From Bacteroidota bacterium (GTDB lineage Bacteria; Bacteroidota; Bacteroidia; AKYH767-A; JAHEYN01), in contig JAHEYN010000005.1 of assembly GCA_023251555.1 (NCBI GenBank), positions 56,828-120,827 on the forward strand: a stretch of 64,000 nt of DNA, written 5' to 3'. Position numbers and translations under genes: made by a program. The notes below the pieces were generated by a model. That model was not told the DNA's origin. It searched no databases and saw only the letters and a program-made list of their open reading frames with translations. This document shows positions 7,610 to 16,665 of this stretch, piece after piece (position 1 is the stretch's first letter; each line of letters starts with the position of its first letter).

Positions 7610-10456
7610 GTGCTTCCCGCCGATTCCGACCAAAAGAATTTTATCATCATCAAGAACGCCAGGGTTCACAACCTGAAGAACCTGAGTGTAGCGATTCCGC
7701 GTAACCGGCTTATTGTCATTACAGGATTGTCAGGGTCTGGGAAATCCTCTCTTGCCTTTGACACTTTATATGCCGAGGGACAGAGAAGATATGTTGAAAG
7801 CCTCTCTTCCTATGCGCGGCAATTCATAGGCAGGATGAACAAACCCGATGTTGACTACATCCACGGAATGGCTCCTGCCATTGCGATTGAGCAGAAAGTA
7901 AATACAAGGAATCCCAGGTCCACGGTGGGAACGTCAACCGAGATTTATGATTACCTGAAGCTGCTGTATGCCCGCGCAGGCAGAACTTTTTCTCCCGTGT
8001 CAGGGCTGCAGGTTAAAAGATCTTCAGTGAGCGATGTGGTGGATTATATCAGTCTGCTGAAAAAAGGCAGCAGTATAATTATTTCTGCTCCTGTAAGACA
8101 CAATCCCGGAAGAACGATGGAGGAAGAGCTAAAAGTTCTTCTGCAAAAGGGTTTTACCCGCATTTCTCTGGATAAAAATGTGCAAAACATTGAAGATGTG
8201 CTGGCCTCAGGAACATTCCGTGAAGGCAAAGGGAAAAAGAAAAGTTCCCGTTCCGGAAATCTGCATGTAATCATTGACCGGGTATTAACGGGGATTGCTG
8301 GTGAAGATGAACAGTCCCGTATTGCCGACTCCGTCCAAACCGCCTTCTCCGAAGGAAACGGAGAATGCTTCATTGAAACATCCTCTGCGGTAAAAACTTT
8401 TTCCACGCGCTTTGAAGCCGACGGACTAACCTTTGAAGAACCCTCCGTAAATCTTTTCAGTTTCAACAATCCCTACGGAGCCTGCCGCAAATGTGAGGGA
8501 TTCGGCCAGGTACTCGGCATTGATGAAGATCTTGTAATTCCGAACAAAAACCTTTCTGTTTACGAAAGTGCCATTGCATGCTGGAGAGGAGAAAGGATGA
8601 AAGAATGGAATGAAAAACTACTTTTGAATGCCTATCATTTTAATTTTCCTGTACACAAACCGTGGTACAGGCTGTCTGAAGAGCAAAAAAAGCTTCTCTG
8701 GAAAGGCAATAAATATTTCATGGGGCTGAATGCTTTTTTTCATCACCTTGAAGAGAAGAGCTATAAAATACAATACCGGGTTATGCTTTCAAGATACAAA
8801 GGAAGAACAACATGCCCGGAGTGTAAAGGAACCCGTCTCAGGAAAGAAGCCGCATTCGTGAAAATTAACGGACGATCAGTCTCCGACCTTGTACTTCTGC
8901 CGGTACGTGACCTGCTTTCTTTTTTTAAAGAGCTACGTATGGACAAGCATGAACAGCAGGTGGCAAAACGTATTCTTACGGAAATAAAGAGCCGTCTGGA
9001 ATTTCTTGAAAATGTGGGGCTGGGCTATCTCACGCTTAACAGGCTTTCAAACACGCTTTCAGGAGGGGAATCTCAGAGAATAAACCTTGCCACCTCCCTC
9101 GGCAGCAGCTTAGTCGGATCAATGTACATACTGGATGAACCGAGCATAGGGCTTCATCCCCGTGATACAGGAAGGCTTATCAGCGTTATAAAATCACTCC
9201 GGGAACTCGGCAATACGGTTATCGTCGTGGAGCACGATGAAGAAATCATCAGGTCGGCGGACCAACTCATAGACATAGGGCCGGGAGCGGGGTCCGGCGG
9301 AGGCAGACTTGTATTCCAGGGGAGTATCCGCGAGCTGGTAAAAGAAAGAGACAGCCTGACGGCGCAGTATCTCACAGGCGCTGAAAAAATCAACACTCCT
9401 CCCTTTCGCAGAAAACAAAACGGGTTTATAGAAATCCGCGGAGCACGGGAAAATAATCTTAAAAATATCAATGTAAAAATCCCCCTGGGAATCATGACCG
9501 TGGTAAGCGGAGTAAGCGGTTCAGGGAAAACATCTCTCATAAAAAGAATACTTTACCCCGCCCTGAAAAAAATATACGGAGGGTATAGTGAGCAAAGCGG
9601 CAGGTTCGACAGCCTTGAAGGAGATATTGACTCAATCAGCGCCGTTGAAATGGTTGACCAGAATCCGATCGGGAAATCATCCCGATCCAACCCGGTAACC
9701 TACATTAAAGCGTATGATGAGATACGGAACCTGTTCGCACAAAATCCTCTCGCAAAGACAAGGGGGTTCAAACCGTCTCATTTCTCATTCAACATAGAGG
9801 GAGGACGATGCGATGTATGCGAAGGAGAAGGAGAAGTAACCATAGAGATGCAGTTTATGGCAGACCTTCATCTTCTCTGTGAATCATGCAGCGGTAAACG
9901 GTTTAAACAGGAGGTGCTCGAGATAGAATATAAAGGCAGAAACATTGCAGACGTACTCGGGATGACCGTTGACGATGCTCTTTCTTTTTTCGCTGAAGAT
10001 GATAACCCGCAAAGTCATGAACAAAAAATCATCTCCCGGCTGAAACCCCTTTCCGATGTGGGGCTGGGGTATGTACAACTCGGGCAGTCATCCGGAACAT
10101 TAAGCGGCGGCGAGGCGCAGAGAGTCAAGCTGGCTTTCTTCCTCGGGAAAGCAAACGAACAAAAAAACGCTCTCTTTATTTTTGACGAGCCAACCACGGG
10201 GCTTCATTTCCACGACATCCGGAAACTCATTGAATCTTTCAATGCACTGATAGCACAGGGCCACACCCTGCTGATCGTTGAACACAACCCCCATATTATC
10301 AAATCCGCCGACTGGGTTATTGACATGGGGCCGGAAGGAGGAGAGGAAGGCGGGAATATTGTTTTTGAAGGAACACCGGAAGACCTTTCCAGGTGTAAAA
10401 AGTCGCACACAGGAAGTTTTTTGCGTTTTGAAAAACAAGGTACAACGGCATCCTGA
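7610..10456 (+). CDS. uvrA: excinuclease ABC subunit A
   Basis: Damage-recognition ATPase of nucleotide excision repair, acting with UvrB and UvrC. The 948 residues carry two ABC ATPase modules: Walker A GLSGSGKSS (about 39-47) and GVSGSGKTS (about 633-641), with signature motifs LSGGESQR (about 482) and LSGGEAQR (about 831). Zinc-binding cysteine pairs are CRKC and CPEC in the first half and CDVC and CESC in the second. The length is the normal bacterial UvrA size. The start is a GTG at 7610; no better ATG exists before the conserved N-terminus. It is transcribed away from the sigma-factor gene and is probably monocistronic. A second uvrA elsewhere in the genome cannot be excluded. Confidence 0.96.
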   Translation: MLPADSDQKNFIIIKNARVHNLKNLSVAIPRNRLIVITGLSGSGKSSLAFDTLYAEGQRRYVESLSSYARQFIGRMNKPDVDYIHGMAPAIAIEQKVNTRNPRSTVGTSTEIYDYLKLLYARAGRTFSPVSGLQVKRSSVSDVVDYISLLKKGSSIIISAPVRHNPGRTMEEELKVLLQKGFTRISLDKNVQNIEDVLASGTFREGKGKKKSSRSGNLHVIIDRVLTGIAGEDEQSRIADSVQTAFSEGNGECFIETSSAVKTFSTRFEADGLTFEEPSVNLFSFNNPYGACRKCEGFGQVLGIDEDLVIPNKNLSVYESAIACWRGERMKEWNEKLLLNAYHFNFPVHKPWYRLSEEQKKLLWKGNKYFMGLNAFFHHLEEKSYKIQYRVMLSRYKGRTTCPECKGTRLRKEAAFVKINGRSVSDLVLLPVRDLLSFFKELRMDKHEQQVAKRILTEIKSRLEFLENVGLGYLTLNRLSNTLSGGESQRINLATSLGSSLVGSMYILDEPSIGLHPRDTGRLISVIKSLRELGNTVIVVEHDEEIIRSADQLIDIGPGAGSGGGRLVFQGSIRELVKERDSLTAQYLTGAEKINTPPFRRKQNGFIEIRGARENNLKNINVKIPLGIMTVVSGVSGSGKTSLIKRILYPALKKIYGGYSEQSGRFDSLEGDIDSISAVEMVDQNPIGKSSRSNPVTYIKAYDEIRNLFAQNPLAKTRGFKPSHFSFNIEGGRCDVCEGEGEVTIEMQFMADLHLLCESCSGKRFKQEVLEIEYKGRNIADVLGMTVDDALSFFAEDDNPQSHEQKIISRLKPLSDVGLGYVQLGQSSGTLSGGEAQRVKLAFFLGKANEQKNALFIFDEPTTGLHFHDIRKLIESFNALIAQGHTLLIVEHNPHIIKSADWVIDMGPEGGEEGGNIVFEGTPEDLSRCKKSHTGSFLRFEKQGTTAS

Positions 10457-10474
10457 CGGCAGGAAAACCTGCCG
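10457..10474. terminator. hairpin after uvrA
   Basis: CGGCAGG-AAAA-CCTGCCG, a perfect 7-bp stem with a tetraloop, begins directly after the uvrA stop codon. No T tract follows, so intrinsic termination is uncertain; it may protect the 3' end or serve the convergent transcript. Confidence 0.45.
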
Positions 10475-10531
10475 GACTAATTGATAGTAAGAAGCCATCT
10501 CAAAAATATCTTTTGTCTGATTTTCGTGAAA

Positions 10532-11971
10532 TCACCTGGCGGCAAACTTCGTGGTGGAATTAAAATGTTCCCCTGAAACCTTAACAAAATAAATTCCGGG
10601 AGCCCATCCGGAAACGCCCAATGGAACGGAGGAGTCTCCCTGTGGAAGATTTTTTTCGCCTGTATATAAAAGCCGGCCGGCACAATCCTTTATCTCAATC
10701 CTGACTTTGCCCGGAGTCATTGACTGTAAAAACAGTTCGGGCAGTTGTTCATTGCCCTGACAAACGACATAAGCCCTGCTCTCAGCCGGTAACTTATCAA
10801 AGAGTGAAGAAAAAAGCGCGTTCCCGTCAATGACAAAAAGGCCGTTGGTAATATCCGAAACAATGATGTGATGCGAGGGAAGAAAAGGGTAGGTGCCCCA
10901 GCAGCCTGCATAAGCAAGCGTGGTATAATCGTTATTCTGAGGGTAGGTGTCGAAACAATACTCAGGGTAGCCGGACCCGTTATGAGGATTGAACATATCA
11001 AAAACCTCCAGCCCGTCGTGGTAATAGGCTGTAAATATTTTTGATCCCATGATAAACGGGTTATGAGGTATGCTTCCCGAAGCCGAGGCAGGATTGGGGA
11101 CATTCAGGAGATTAGACCTGAACACGGTAGCGCATGAAATATTCGAAAGATCGGAAACGTCAAAAAGTTTAATCCCGAGCCCGTGGTTCTCATCGGCTGC
11201 CGCCAGCCAATGGCCGTCAGGGGTAATCCACGAACTGTGAGCATAACCCTTGTCAGGATAGTAAGTAATGCTCTGGAGAAGAACAGGAGCACCCGGGGTC
11301 GTGTAGTCGTAAATAAAAATTCCGTTGTAGCCGCAGGAGCAGAAAGCCGTGTCATTCCTGACACACACATCATGCACATGCCAGAAAAAGGTGCTTGACA
11401 GCGTACTGATAAACGAAGGTTTTACCGGATCTGAAAGAGAAAGAACATCCATTGCATGAAAAGCCGAAGAAGTGGTATTGGAGGCCAGAAAAAGTTTCCC
11501 GCCTGAAATATGAATGTTGTGGCACTTCACAGAAAGCGAATCGTCGTCATAAACTTTTACAACAGAATCCGGCAAATACTGAAGGTCAAAAATCTGCAAT
11601 GATGACGAACCTTCATCACATACCGCATAAGCATAATGGCTGTATGTCTTGTAATCACGGTGAATGGCTACAGTATCCTTCCCTCTCTGGAAACATACAA
11701 GTTTCGGGAGATATGCATTGGTAACATCAAAAAAGAAAGTTCCTTTCAGCGAGCCCAGGATAGCATATTCCCTGCCGGCGGAATCAACATAGCCCCAGCA
11801 GTCATTATACAGGTATTCTGACCAGGAGGGGCTCACCATGGATGTATCATTCCAGCCGGACATGAGCGGAAGAGCAGCAGGTGTCTGACCGTAAACAGGA
11901 AAAAGAAAAAATGCACGCAGGATACAGATATGTAGAAACTTTCTCAATAAGGAATATCGGCTTGTGATCAT
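10532..11971 (-). CDS. T9SS-sorted choice-of-anchor-B-like protein (LVIVD-type propeller)
   Basis: Secreted protein of 479 residues. An N-terminal hydrophobic stretch ending FPVYGQ looks like a signal peptide. The body has repeated blades of the type 'LQIFDLQYLPDSVVKVY', 'GIFIYDYTTPGAPVLLQSI' and 'GIKLFDVSDLSN', typical of LVIVD/choice-of-anchor B proteins, with His-rich motifs (KCHNIHIS, HVHDVCV, YAHSSWI) at matching positions in the blades. The last ~75 residues form a T9SS sorting domain (VRIEIKDCAGRLLY ... APGIYFVKVSG). The 3' end of lpxK coding sequence overlaps its start by four bases, so it lies downstream of lpxK in the same transcription unit. The ligand is unknown. Confidence 0.8.
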   Translation of the reverse strand: MITSRYSLLRKFLHICILRAFFLFPVYGQTPAALPLMSGWNDTSMVSPSWSEYLYNDCWGYVDSAGREYAILGSLKGTFFFDVTNAYLPKLVCFQRGKDTVAIHRDYKTYSHYAYAVCDEGSSSLQIFDLQYLPDSVVKVYDDDSLSVKCHNIHISGGKLFLASNTTSSAFHAMDVLSLSDPVKPSFISTLSSTFFWHVHDVCVRNDTAFCSCGYNGIFIYDYTTPGAPVLLQSITYYPDKGYAHSSWITPDGHWLAAADENHGLGIKLFDVSDLSNISCATVFRSNLLNVPNPASASGSIPHNPFIMGSKIFTAYYHDGLEVFDMFNPHNGSGYPEYCFDTYPQNNDYTTLAYAGCWGTYPFLPSHHIIVSDITNGLFVIDGNALFSSLFDKLPAESRAYVVCQGNEQLPELFLQSMTPGKVRIEIKDCAGRLLYTGEKNLPQGDSSVPLGVSGWAPGIYFVKVSGEHFNSTTKFAAR

Positions 11972-13038
11972 GATGCCTTTGTTCCCTGTGCCTCTCCGGC
12001 ATACCCGAGAATATCCCGGTCAAAAGAATTTTTATCCGGTTCCGGGAAGCATATCCTTACAGGGAGCGTAAAACAGGGAAGAGCGTCCAGAACTTTATTT
12101 GTATCAGCAGGCAGCAGCCTCATTAAATCTTTTTCGGTGGTGATAAGGATTTTTTCCTGGGACTCCAATGCCAGGAAAGATTTTTCTATTTTCTCGACAT
12201 CCCTGGAAGTGTATGGGTGATGGTCTGAATACTTAATATGTGTCACATTCCTGTAACATGAACGGAGATGCGCTTCGGGAATCTCAGGACGTGCAATACC
12301 TGTAACGAGCAGAACGTGAAAGGATTTACGGGGCTGAACTGTTTTTGCCATCGCCGTAAAAGCGACAGGAGGCTCATAGCCGGGGAATGAAAAATAAATC
12401 CGCTGATGAGAACGAAGCCGCAGGGAATCAGTTATTTCTTTTCTCATACCGGGAGAAATGTTCTCGGGGCATTTTGTAACGACAATGATCCCGGCCCGGC
12501 CAATGCCGCTTTTCCATTCCCTCAGCGTACCGGAAGGAAAGAGAAAATCAAAAGCACTGAAGCGGGAATACTCAAGAAGCAGAATATTCAAACCTGCGCT
12601 GACAGCCCGATGCTGGAATGCATCATCAAGTAAAACAATCTCCGGAGGAAATGAGCAGCTCATGAGTTTCTCTATAGCGGGCACACGCTTTTCACAAACT
12701 GCCACCGTAAGGCCGGGAAATTTATACTTATACTGTGCCGGCTCGTCTCCAATCTCTTTATAGGAAGAATCTCGTCCGGCAAGCACAAAGCCTTTGGTTT
12801 TCCTGCCGTAGCCACGACTCAGGGTTGCAACCCTGAGCCTGTCCTGCAGGAGTCGTGTTAAGTATTCTACCATCGGGGTTTTCCCTGTTCCGCCCATGGA
12901 AATGTTCCCCACACATATCACAGGAATGGAAAAGGCCTTTGAGGGGAGAATATTCCAGTCATAGAATTTATTTCTGGCAAGTACGGCAAACCCGTAAAGA
13001 AGGGCAAGCGGGAGAAGAAGGATTCTCAATACGATCAT
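11968..13038 (-). CDS. lpxK: tetraacyldisaccharide 4'-kinase
   Basis: Lipid A kinase adding the 4'-phosphate to the tetraacyl disaccharide at the inner membrane. The N-terminus is a hydrophobic membrane anchor (MIVLRILLLPLALLYGFAVL), followed by the P-loop GNISMGGTGKTP and the second lpxK motif LSRGYGRKTKG; DDAFQH is the Walker-B-like site. The open frame extends upstream to 13101, but that would exactly overlap the divergent nif3-like start. The ATG at 13038, which begins the anchor helix, is preferred and gives 356 residues, normal for the phylum. It shows the cell makes lipid A. Confidence 0.93.
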   Translation of the reverse strand: MIVLRILLLPLALLYGFAVLARNKFYDWNILPSKAFSIPVICVGNISMGGTGKTPMVEYLTRLLQDRLRVATLSRGYGRKTKGFVLAGRDSSYKEIGDEPAQYKYKFPGLTVAVCEKRVPAIEKLMSCSFPPEIVLLDDAFQHRAVSAGLNILLLEYSRFSAFDFLFPSGTLREWKSGIGRAGIIVVTKCPENISPGMRKEITDSLRLRSHQRIYFSFPGYEPPVAFTAMAKTVQPRKSFHVLLVTGIARPEIPEAHLRSCYRNVTHIKYSDHHPYTSRDVEKIEKSFLALESQEKILITTEKDLMRLLPADTNKVLDALPCFTLPVRICFPEPDKNSFDRDILGYAGEAQGTKAS

Positions 13039-13100
13039 TGAAACAAAAATAAAGATAACATTCCTTTTTTTAGTATACTTGACCGATAAAACTTCCGTCA

Positions 13101-14195
13101 ATGAAAATCAAAGACATCATTTCCTGCATAGAAGAGTACGCCCCCCCGGCACTTCAGGAAAACTATGACAACAGCGGCCTAATTACAGGAAATAAAGAAG
13201 ATGAGGCAACCGGTGTCATTGTTTGCCTTGACAGCACCCCGGATGTCATAGATGAAGCCGCCGGGAAAAAATGCAATCTTGTAATTGCCCACCACCCTGT
13301 TATTTTCGGGGGGCTGAATAAAGTAACAGGGGATAATTATGTTGGACAAACCATCATTAAAGCCATCCGCAGCAATATTGCAATCTATGCGGCGCATACC
13401 AATCTTGATAACGTCATAAACGGGGTAAACAGCAGGATAGCAGAAAAATTAGGGCTGGTCAACTGCAGAACTTTGTCTCCCAGGAGTGGGCTGTTACGAA
13501 AACTTGTAACCTTTTGCCCTTCGGCGGAAGCAGAGAGCGTCAGGCAAGCACTCTTCAAAGCAGGAGCGGGAATTATCGGGAAATACGGGGAATGTAGTTT
13601 CAACTCGGAAGGTATGGGGACTTTCAAAGCTTCTGAAGGAACAAACCCCTATGTGGGAAAGGCCAACATCCGGCACCATGAGGCGGAAACAAAAATTGAA
13701 ACCATTTATCCCGCACACATTGAAAAGAAAGTTCTCCGTTCGCTGTTTGAAAGCCACCCGTACGAGGAAGTGGCTTATGACATCTACCGGATAGAAAATC
13801 CAACCCCATGGGCAGGTGCCGGTCTCGCAGGAGAACTAAGAAAAAGCACGGATGCCCGGACCTTTCTTGCCCACATAAAGAAAGTTATGCAGGCAAAATG
13901 CGTGCGCCACACAAAGCCTGCAGGTAAGAAAGTAAGAACTGTGGCTGTTTGCGGGGGCAGCGGAAGTTTTCTCCTTAAAGACGCAATTGCCGCGGGAGCA
14001 GATGTTTTCGTATCCTCGGATTTCAAATATCACCAGTTTTTTGATGCCAACGGGAAAATCATGATTGCGGACATCGGCCATTACGAAAGTGAGCAGTTCA
14101 CAAAAGAACTGCTGCATGAATTACTTAGCAAAAAATTTCCTACATTTGCAGTCCATTTGTCAAAAATTATCACCAATCCCATAAATTACCTGTAA
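13101..14195 (+). CDS. Nif3-like dinuclear metal-centre protein (YqfO/YbgI family)
   Basis: Conserved protein of 364 residues. Metal-ligand motifs are visible: HHPVIFGG (His64, His65), YAAHTNLD near residue 98, and GHYESEQF near 325. The ~120-residue insert in the middle (about 130-230, containing SHPYEEVAYDIY) is the YqfO/CutA-like insert of the longer subfamily. Proteins of this family form hexameric toroids; GTP cyclohydrolase-like activity is reported for some, but the role is unsettled. The next gene starts 3 bases after its stop, and this pairing with the zinc-ribbon gene occurs in many bacteria, so co-function is likely. Confidence 0.93.
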   Translation: MKIKDIISCIEEYAPPALQENYDNSGLITGNKEDEATGVIVCLDSTPDVIDEAAGKKCNLVIAHHPVIFGGLNKVTGDNYVGQTIIKAIRSNIAIYAAHTNLDNVINGVNSRIAEKLGLVNCRTLSPRSGLLRKLVTFCPSAEAESVRQALFKAGAGIIGKYGECSFNSEGMGTFKASEGTNPYVGKANIRHHEAETKIETIYPAHIEKKVLRSLFESHPYEEVAYDIYRIENPTPWAGAGLAGELRKSTDARTFLAHIKKVMQAKCVRHTKPAGKKVRTVAVCGGSGSFLLKDAIAAGADVFVSSDFKYHQFFDANGKIMIADIGHYESEQFTKELLHELLSKKFPTFAVHLSKIITNPINYL

Positions 14196-14197
14196 AG

Positions 14198-15115
14198 ATG
14201 GCGAAGAAACCTGCAAAAAAACCGGTTAAAAAAACAGCTTCCAAACCAAACAAGAAAGCGGTCAAGAAAGTCATAAAAAAGCCAGCTCCCGCCCCGAAGA
14301 AAAAAGAAAAGCCCATTGAAATGGCGCTGGAGGGAATTATTGACACCACTGTTCCGAAAATCACACCTCCTGCGAAAACCAAGGGGGACCCGTCGGCAGA
14401 AGCTAAGCTCAAAGCTTTATTTGACCTTCAGCAGATAGACTCAAAGATTGATAAAATCCGTATCGTAAGAGGGGAACTGCCCATGGAGGTTAGTGACCTT
14501 GAGGACGAAATCGTGGGGCTGGAAACAAGAATTGACAATTACTCTTCGGAGGTAAAACAGCTTGAAGAACAGATTTCCAAGAAGAAGCAGGGCATAAAAG
14601 ATGCCAAAGAAGCAAGCAAAAAATACGAAACACAGCAGAACAAAGTAAAGAACAACAGGGAATATGATTCATTAACAAAGGAGATTGAATACCAGAACCT
14701 TGAAATGCAGCTTTCAGATAAACGAATAAAAGAATTCAATGCCGAGATTGCTGCAAAGAACCAGATCATCGAAGCCTCGAAGCAGACCCTCAGCGAAAAG
14801 AAGAAAGATCTTAAAGTCAAAAAGGAGGAACTGGAGAGCATCGTAGCTGAAACAGAAAAAGAAGAAAGTTATCTCACGAAACACTCTAAACAGGCAGCCA
14901 ACATTGTTGACCAGCGCCTTTTCACAGCCTATAAGCGTATCAGGGAAAATGCCCTGAACGGGCTGGCCGTGGTCATGGTACAGCGTGATGCATGCGGGGG
15001 GTGTTTTAATAAAATCCCTCCTCAGAGACAGATCGAAATCCGCCAGAGAAAAAAAATTATCGTCTGCGAACACTGCGGGAGGATACTGGTTGACGGAGAG
15101 ATAGGGAAAAATTAA
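14198..15115 (+). CDS. CdsZ-type C4 zinc-ribbon coiled-coil protein with Lys/Pro/Ala-rich N-terminal tail
   Basis: 305 residues in three parts. The first ~45 are a strongly basic tail of KKPxKK-type repeats, like bacterial histone-H1-like tails. Residues about 75-240 form a long antiparallel coiled coil. The C-terminus is a zinc ribbon with CGGC and CEHC pairs (about 275-298). The last two parts match the zf-RING_7/CdsZ family, an RNA- or DNA-associated protein usually encoded next to nif3, as here. The basic tail is extra relative to the core family and suggests nucleic-acid binding (inference). Translational coupling with the Nif3-like gene is likely. Confidence 0.88.
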   Translation: MAKKPAKKPVKKTASKPNKKAVKKVIKKPAPAPKKKEKPIEMALEGIIDTTVPKITPPAKTKGDPSAEAKLKALFDLQQIDSKIDKIRIVRGELPMEVSDLEDEIVGLETRIDNYSSEVKQLEEQISKKKQGIKDAKEASKKYETQQNKVKNNREYDSLTKEIEYQNLEMQLSDKRIKEFNAEIAAKNQIIEASKQTLSEKKKDLKVKKEELESIVAETEKEESYLTKHSKQAANIVDQRLFTAYKRIRENALNGLAVVMVQRDACGGCFNKIPPQRQIEIRQRKKIIVCEHCGRILVDGEIGKN

Positions 15116-15162
15116 TATCCTTCTCTCCTCCCCTGCCCGTCTATACTGCAACAACATATACT

Positions 15163-16659
15163 GTGAAGAAAGGAACACTTGCCGCCGGATTCTTTCTCCT
15201 GTTTTTTTTCTCATTTTATTCCTCCCGGGTGTATGCCGTTTTTGCATTCAACAACAACTGTACAGAAGCCTACAAAAGCATCATCAGTCTTCGTTTTGAC
15301 GAGGGGAAAAAACTTCTTGAAGCAGAGAAAAAAGAAAATCCCGGAAACTGTACTCCCTATTACCTGGAAAACTATATAGACTTTCTCACTTTATTCATCG
15401 GGGAAAATGAGAAAGATTTTGAGAAGCTGGAATCCAATATGGATGAACGCCTCGGGAGGATAGAGAAAGAGGATCCCGGATCCCCTTTCTTTCTTTTCAC
15501 CCAGGCCGAAATATACCTGCAGTGGGCCTTTGCAAGGATAAAGTTCAAAGAATATATCACGGCAGCGTATGAAATAAATAAGGCATACAGGCTCCTTGAA
15601 GAAAACACCAGGCGCTTTCCTGCATTCAGAGCCAACCTCAAAAGCCTCGGATTGCTGCACGCTGCCATAGGTGCAGTTCCCGATGAATACAAATGGATTG
15701 CATCCATCACCGGGATGCAGGGAACCATCGGACAGGGAACAAAAGAGCTTTACAGCCTTATTCAAAGCTGCGGGAACAGTGAGTATTCCTATCTCCGTGA
15801 CGAAACAATTTTTATTCTTGTCTTCATACAGTTCAACCTCCAGAAAAATGAAGAGGAAGCCATGAAACTCCTCTCCTATCTTACCCCCGGCGATCAGAAC
15901 CTCCTGATGAGTTTTATCCGGGCTGACATAGCAATTCACGCAGGAAAAAATGACGAAGCCATTGCAATTCTGGATTCAAGACCGGAAGGCGCCGCATACT
16001 TCCCGTTTCCTTACCTGGATTTTATCAGAGGTACTGCAAAACTCAACAGAATGGATAAGGATGCAAACGTCCCGATAGAAAGATTCCTGGCAGGGTTCAA
16101 AGGGAAAAACTATATCAAATCCGCATGGCAGAAGCTGGCCTGGTTTCAGCTTGTGAATGGGAATGAACACGGGTATGCGGACTGCATAGGCAGGTGCAAA
16201 ACTGAAGGAAATAATTTTGTTGATGAGGACAGGCAGGCGCAGGCCGAGGCCGAATCAGGGATTAAGCCCAATATCATCCTGCTCAGGTCAAGATTATTAA
16301 CCGACGGAGGTTATTATAACAAAGCCATCTCACAGTTTGCGGGCTCCTCCATGAAGGATTTTCCGAGCCTGAGGGACAAGCTTGAGCTCCCTTACAGGCT
16401 GGCCCGGATTTATCACAAGAAAAAAGATTTTGAAAAGGCCATACACTACTATGAGCAGACCTTAAAAAACGGGGCATCCCAGTCATACTATTTTGCAGCA
16501 AGTTCGGCTCTCCAGCTCGGCATTATTTATGAAAACAAAAAGGATTTTCCCAAAGCAAGAGAGTACTACATGAAATGCCTTACACTCAAAAACCATGAGT
16601 ACAAAAACAGCCTTGACCAGAAGGCCAAGGCCGGGGTGATGCGTACAGAAGGAAATTGA
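15163..16659 (+). CDS. exported tetratricopeptide-repeat protein
   Basis: 498 residues with a GTG start followed by a clear signal peptide (MKKGTLAAGFFLLFFFSFYSS). The remainder is helical with TPR-like pairs, best seen near the C-terminus (ARIYHKKKDFEKAIHYYEQ, GIIYENKKDFPKAREYYMKC). The middle part (LGLLHAAIGAVPDEYKWIAS, MQGTIGQGTKEL) recalls the TTC39/Iml2-like TPR family; this is an impression only. No lipobox, so a soluble periplasmic location is likely. It follows the zinc-ribbon gene by 47 nt and may be in the same operon. It converges on the porin gene with six bases between stops. Confidence 0.8.
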   Translation: MKKGTLAAGFFLLFFFSFYSSRVYAVFAFNNNCTEAYKSIISLRFDEGKKLLEAEKKENPGNCTPYYLENYIDFLTLFIGENEKDFEKLESNMDERLGRIEKEDPGSPFFLFTQAEIYLQWAFARIKFKEYITAAYEINKAYRLLEENTRRFPAFRANLKSLGLLHAAIGAVPDEYKWIASITGMQGTIGQGTKELYSLIQSCGNSEYSYLRDETIFILVFIQFNLQKNEEEAMKLLSYLTPGDQNLLMSFIRADIAIHAGKNDEAIAILDSRPEGAAYFPFPYLDFIRGTAKLNRMDKDANVPIERFLAGFKGKNYIKSAWQKLAWFQLVNGNEHGYADCIGRCKTEGNNFVDEDRQAQAEAESGIKPNIILLRSRLLTDGGYYNKAISQFAGSSMKDFPSLRDKLELPYRLARIYHKKKDFEKAIHYYEQTLKNGASQSYYFAASSALQLGIIYENKKDFPKAREYYMKCLTLKNHEYKNSLDQKAKAGVMRTEGN

Positions 16660-16665
16660 TCCGGA

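Noticed and set aside
10457-10474. Strong rho-independent terminator of uvrA
   Set aside because: The stem is good but there is no T tract on either side, so only a hairpin is reported.
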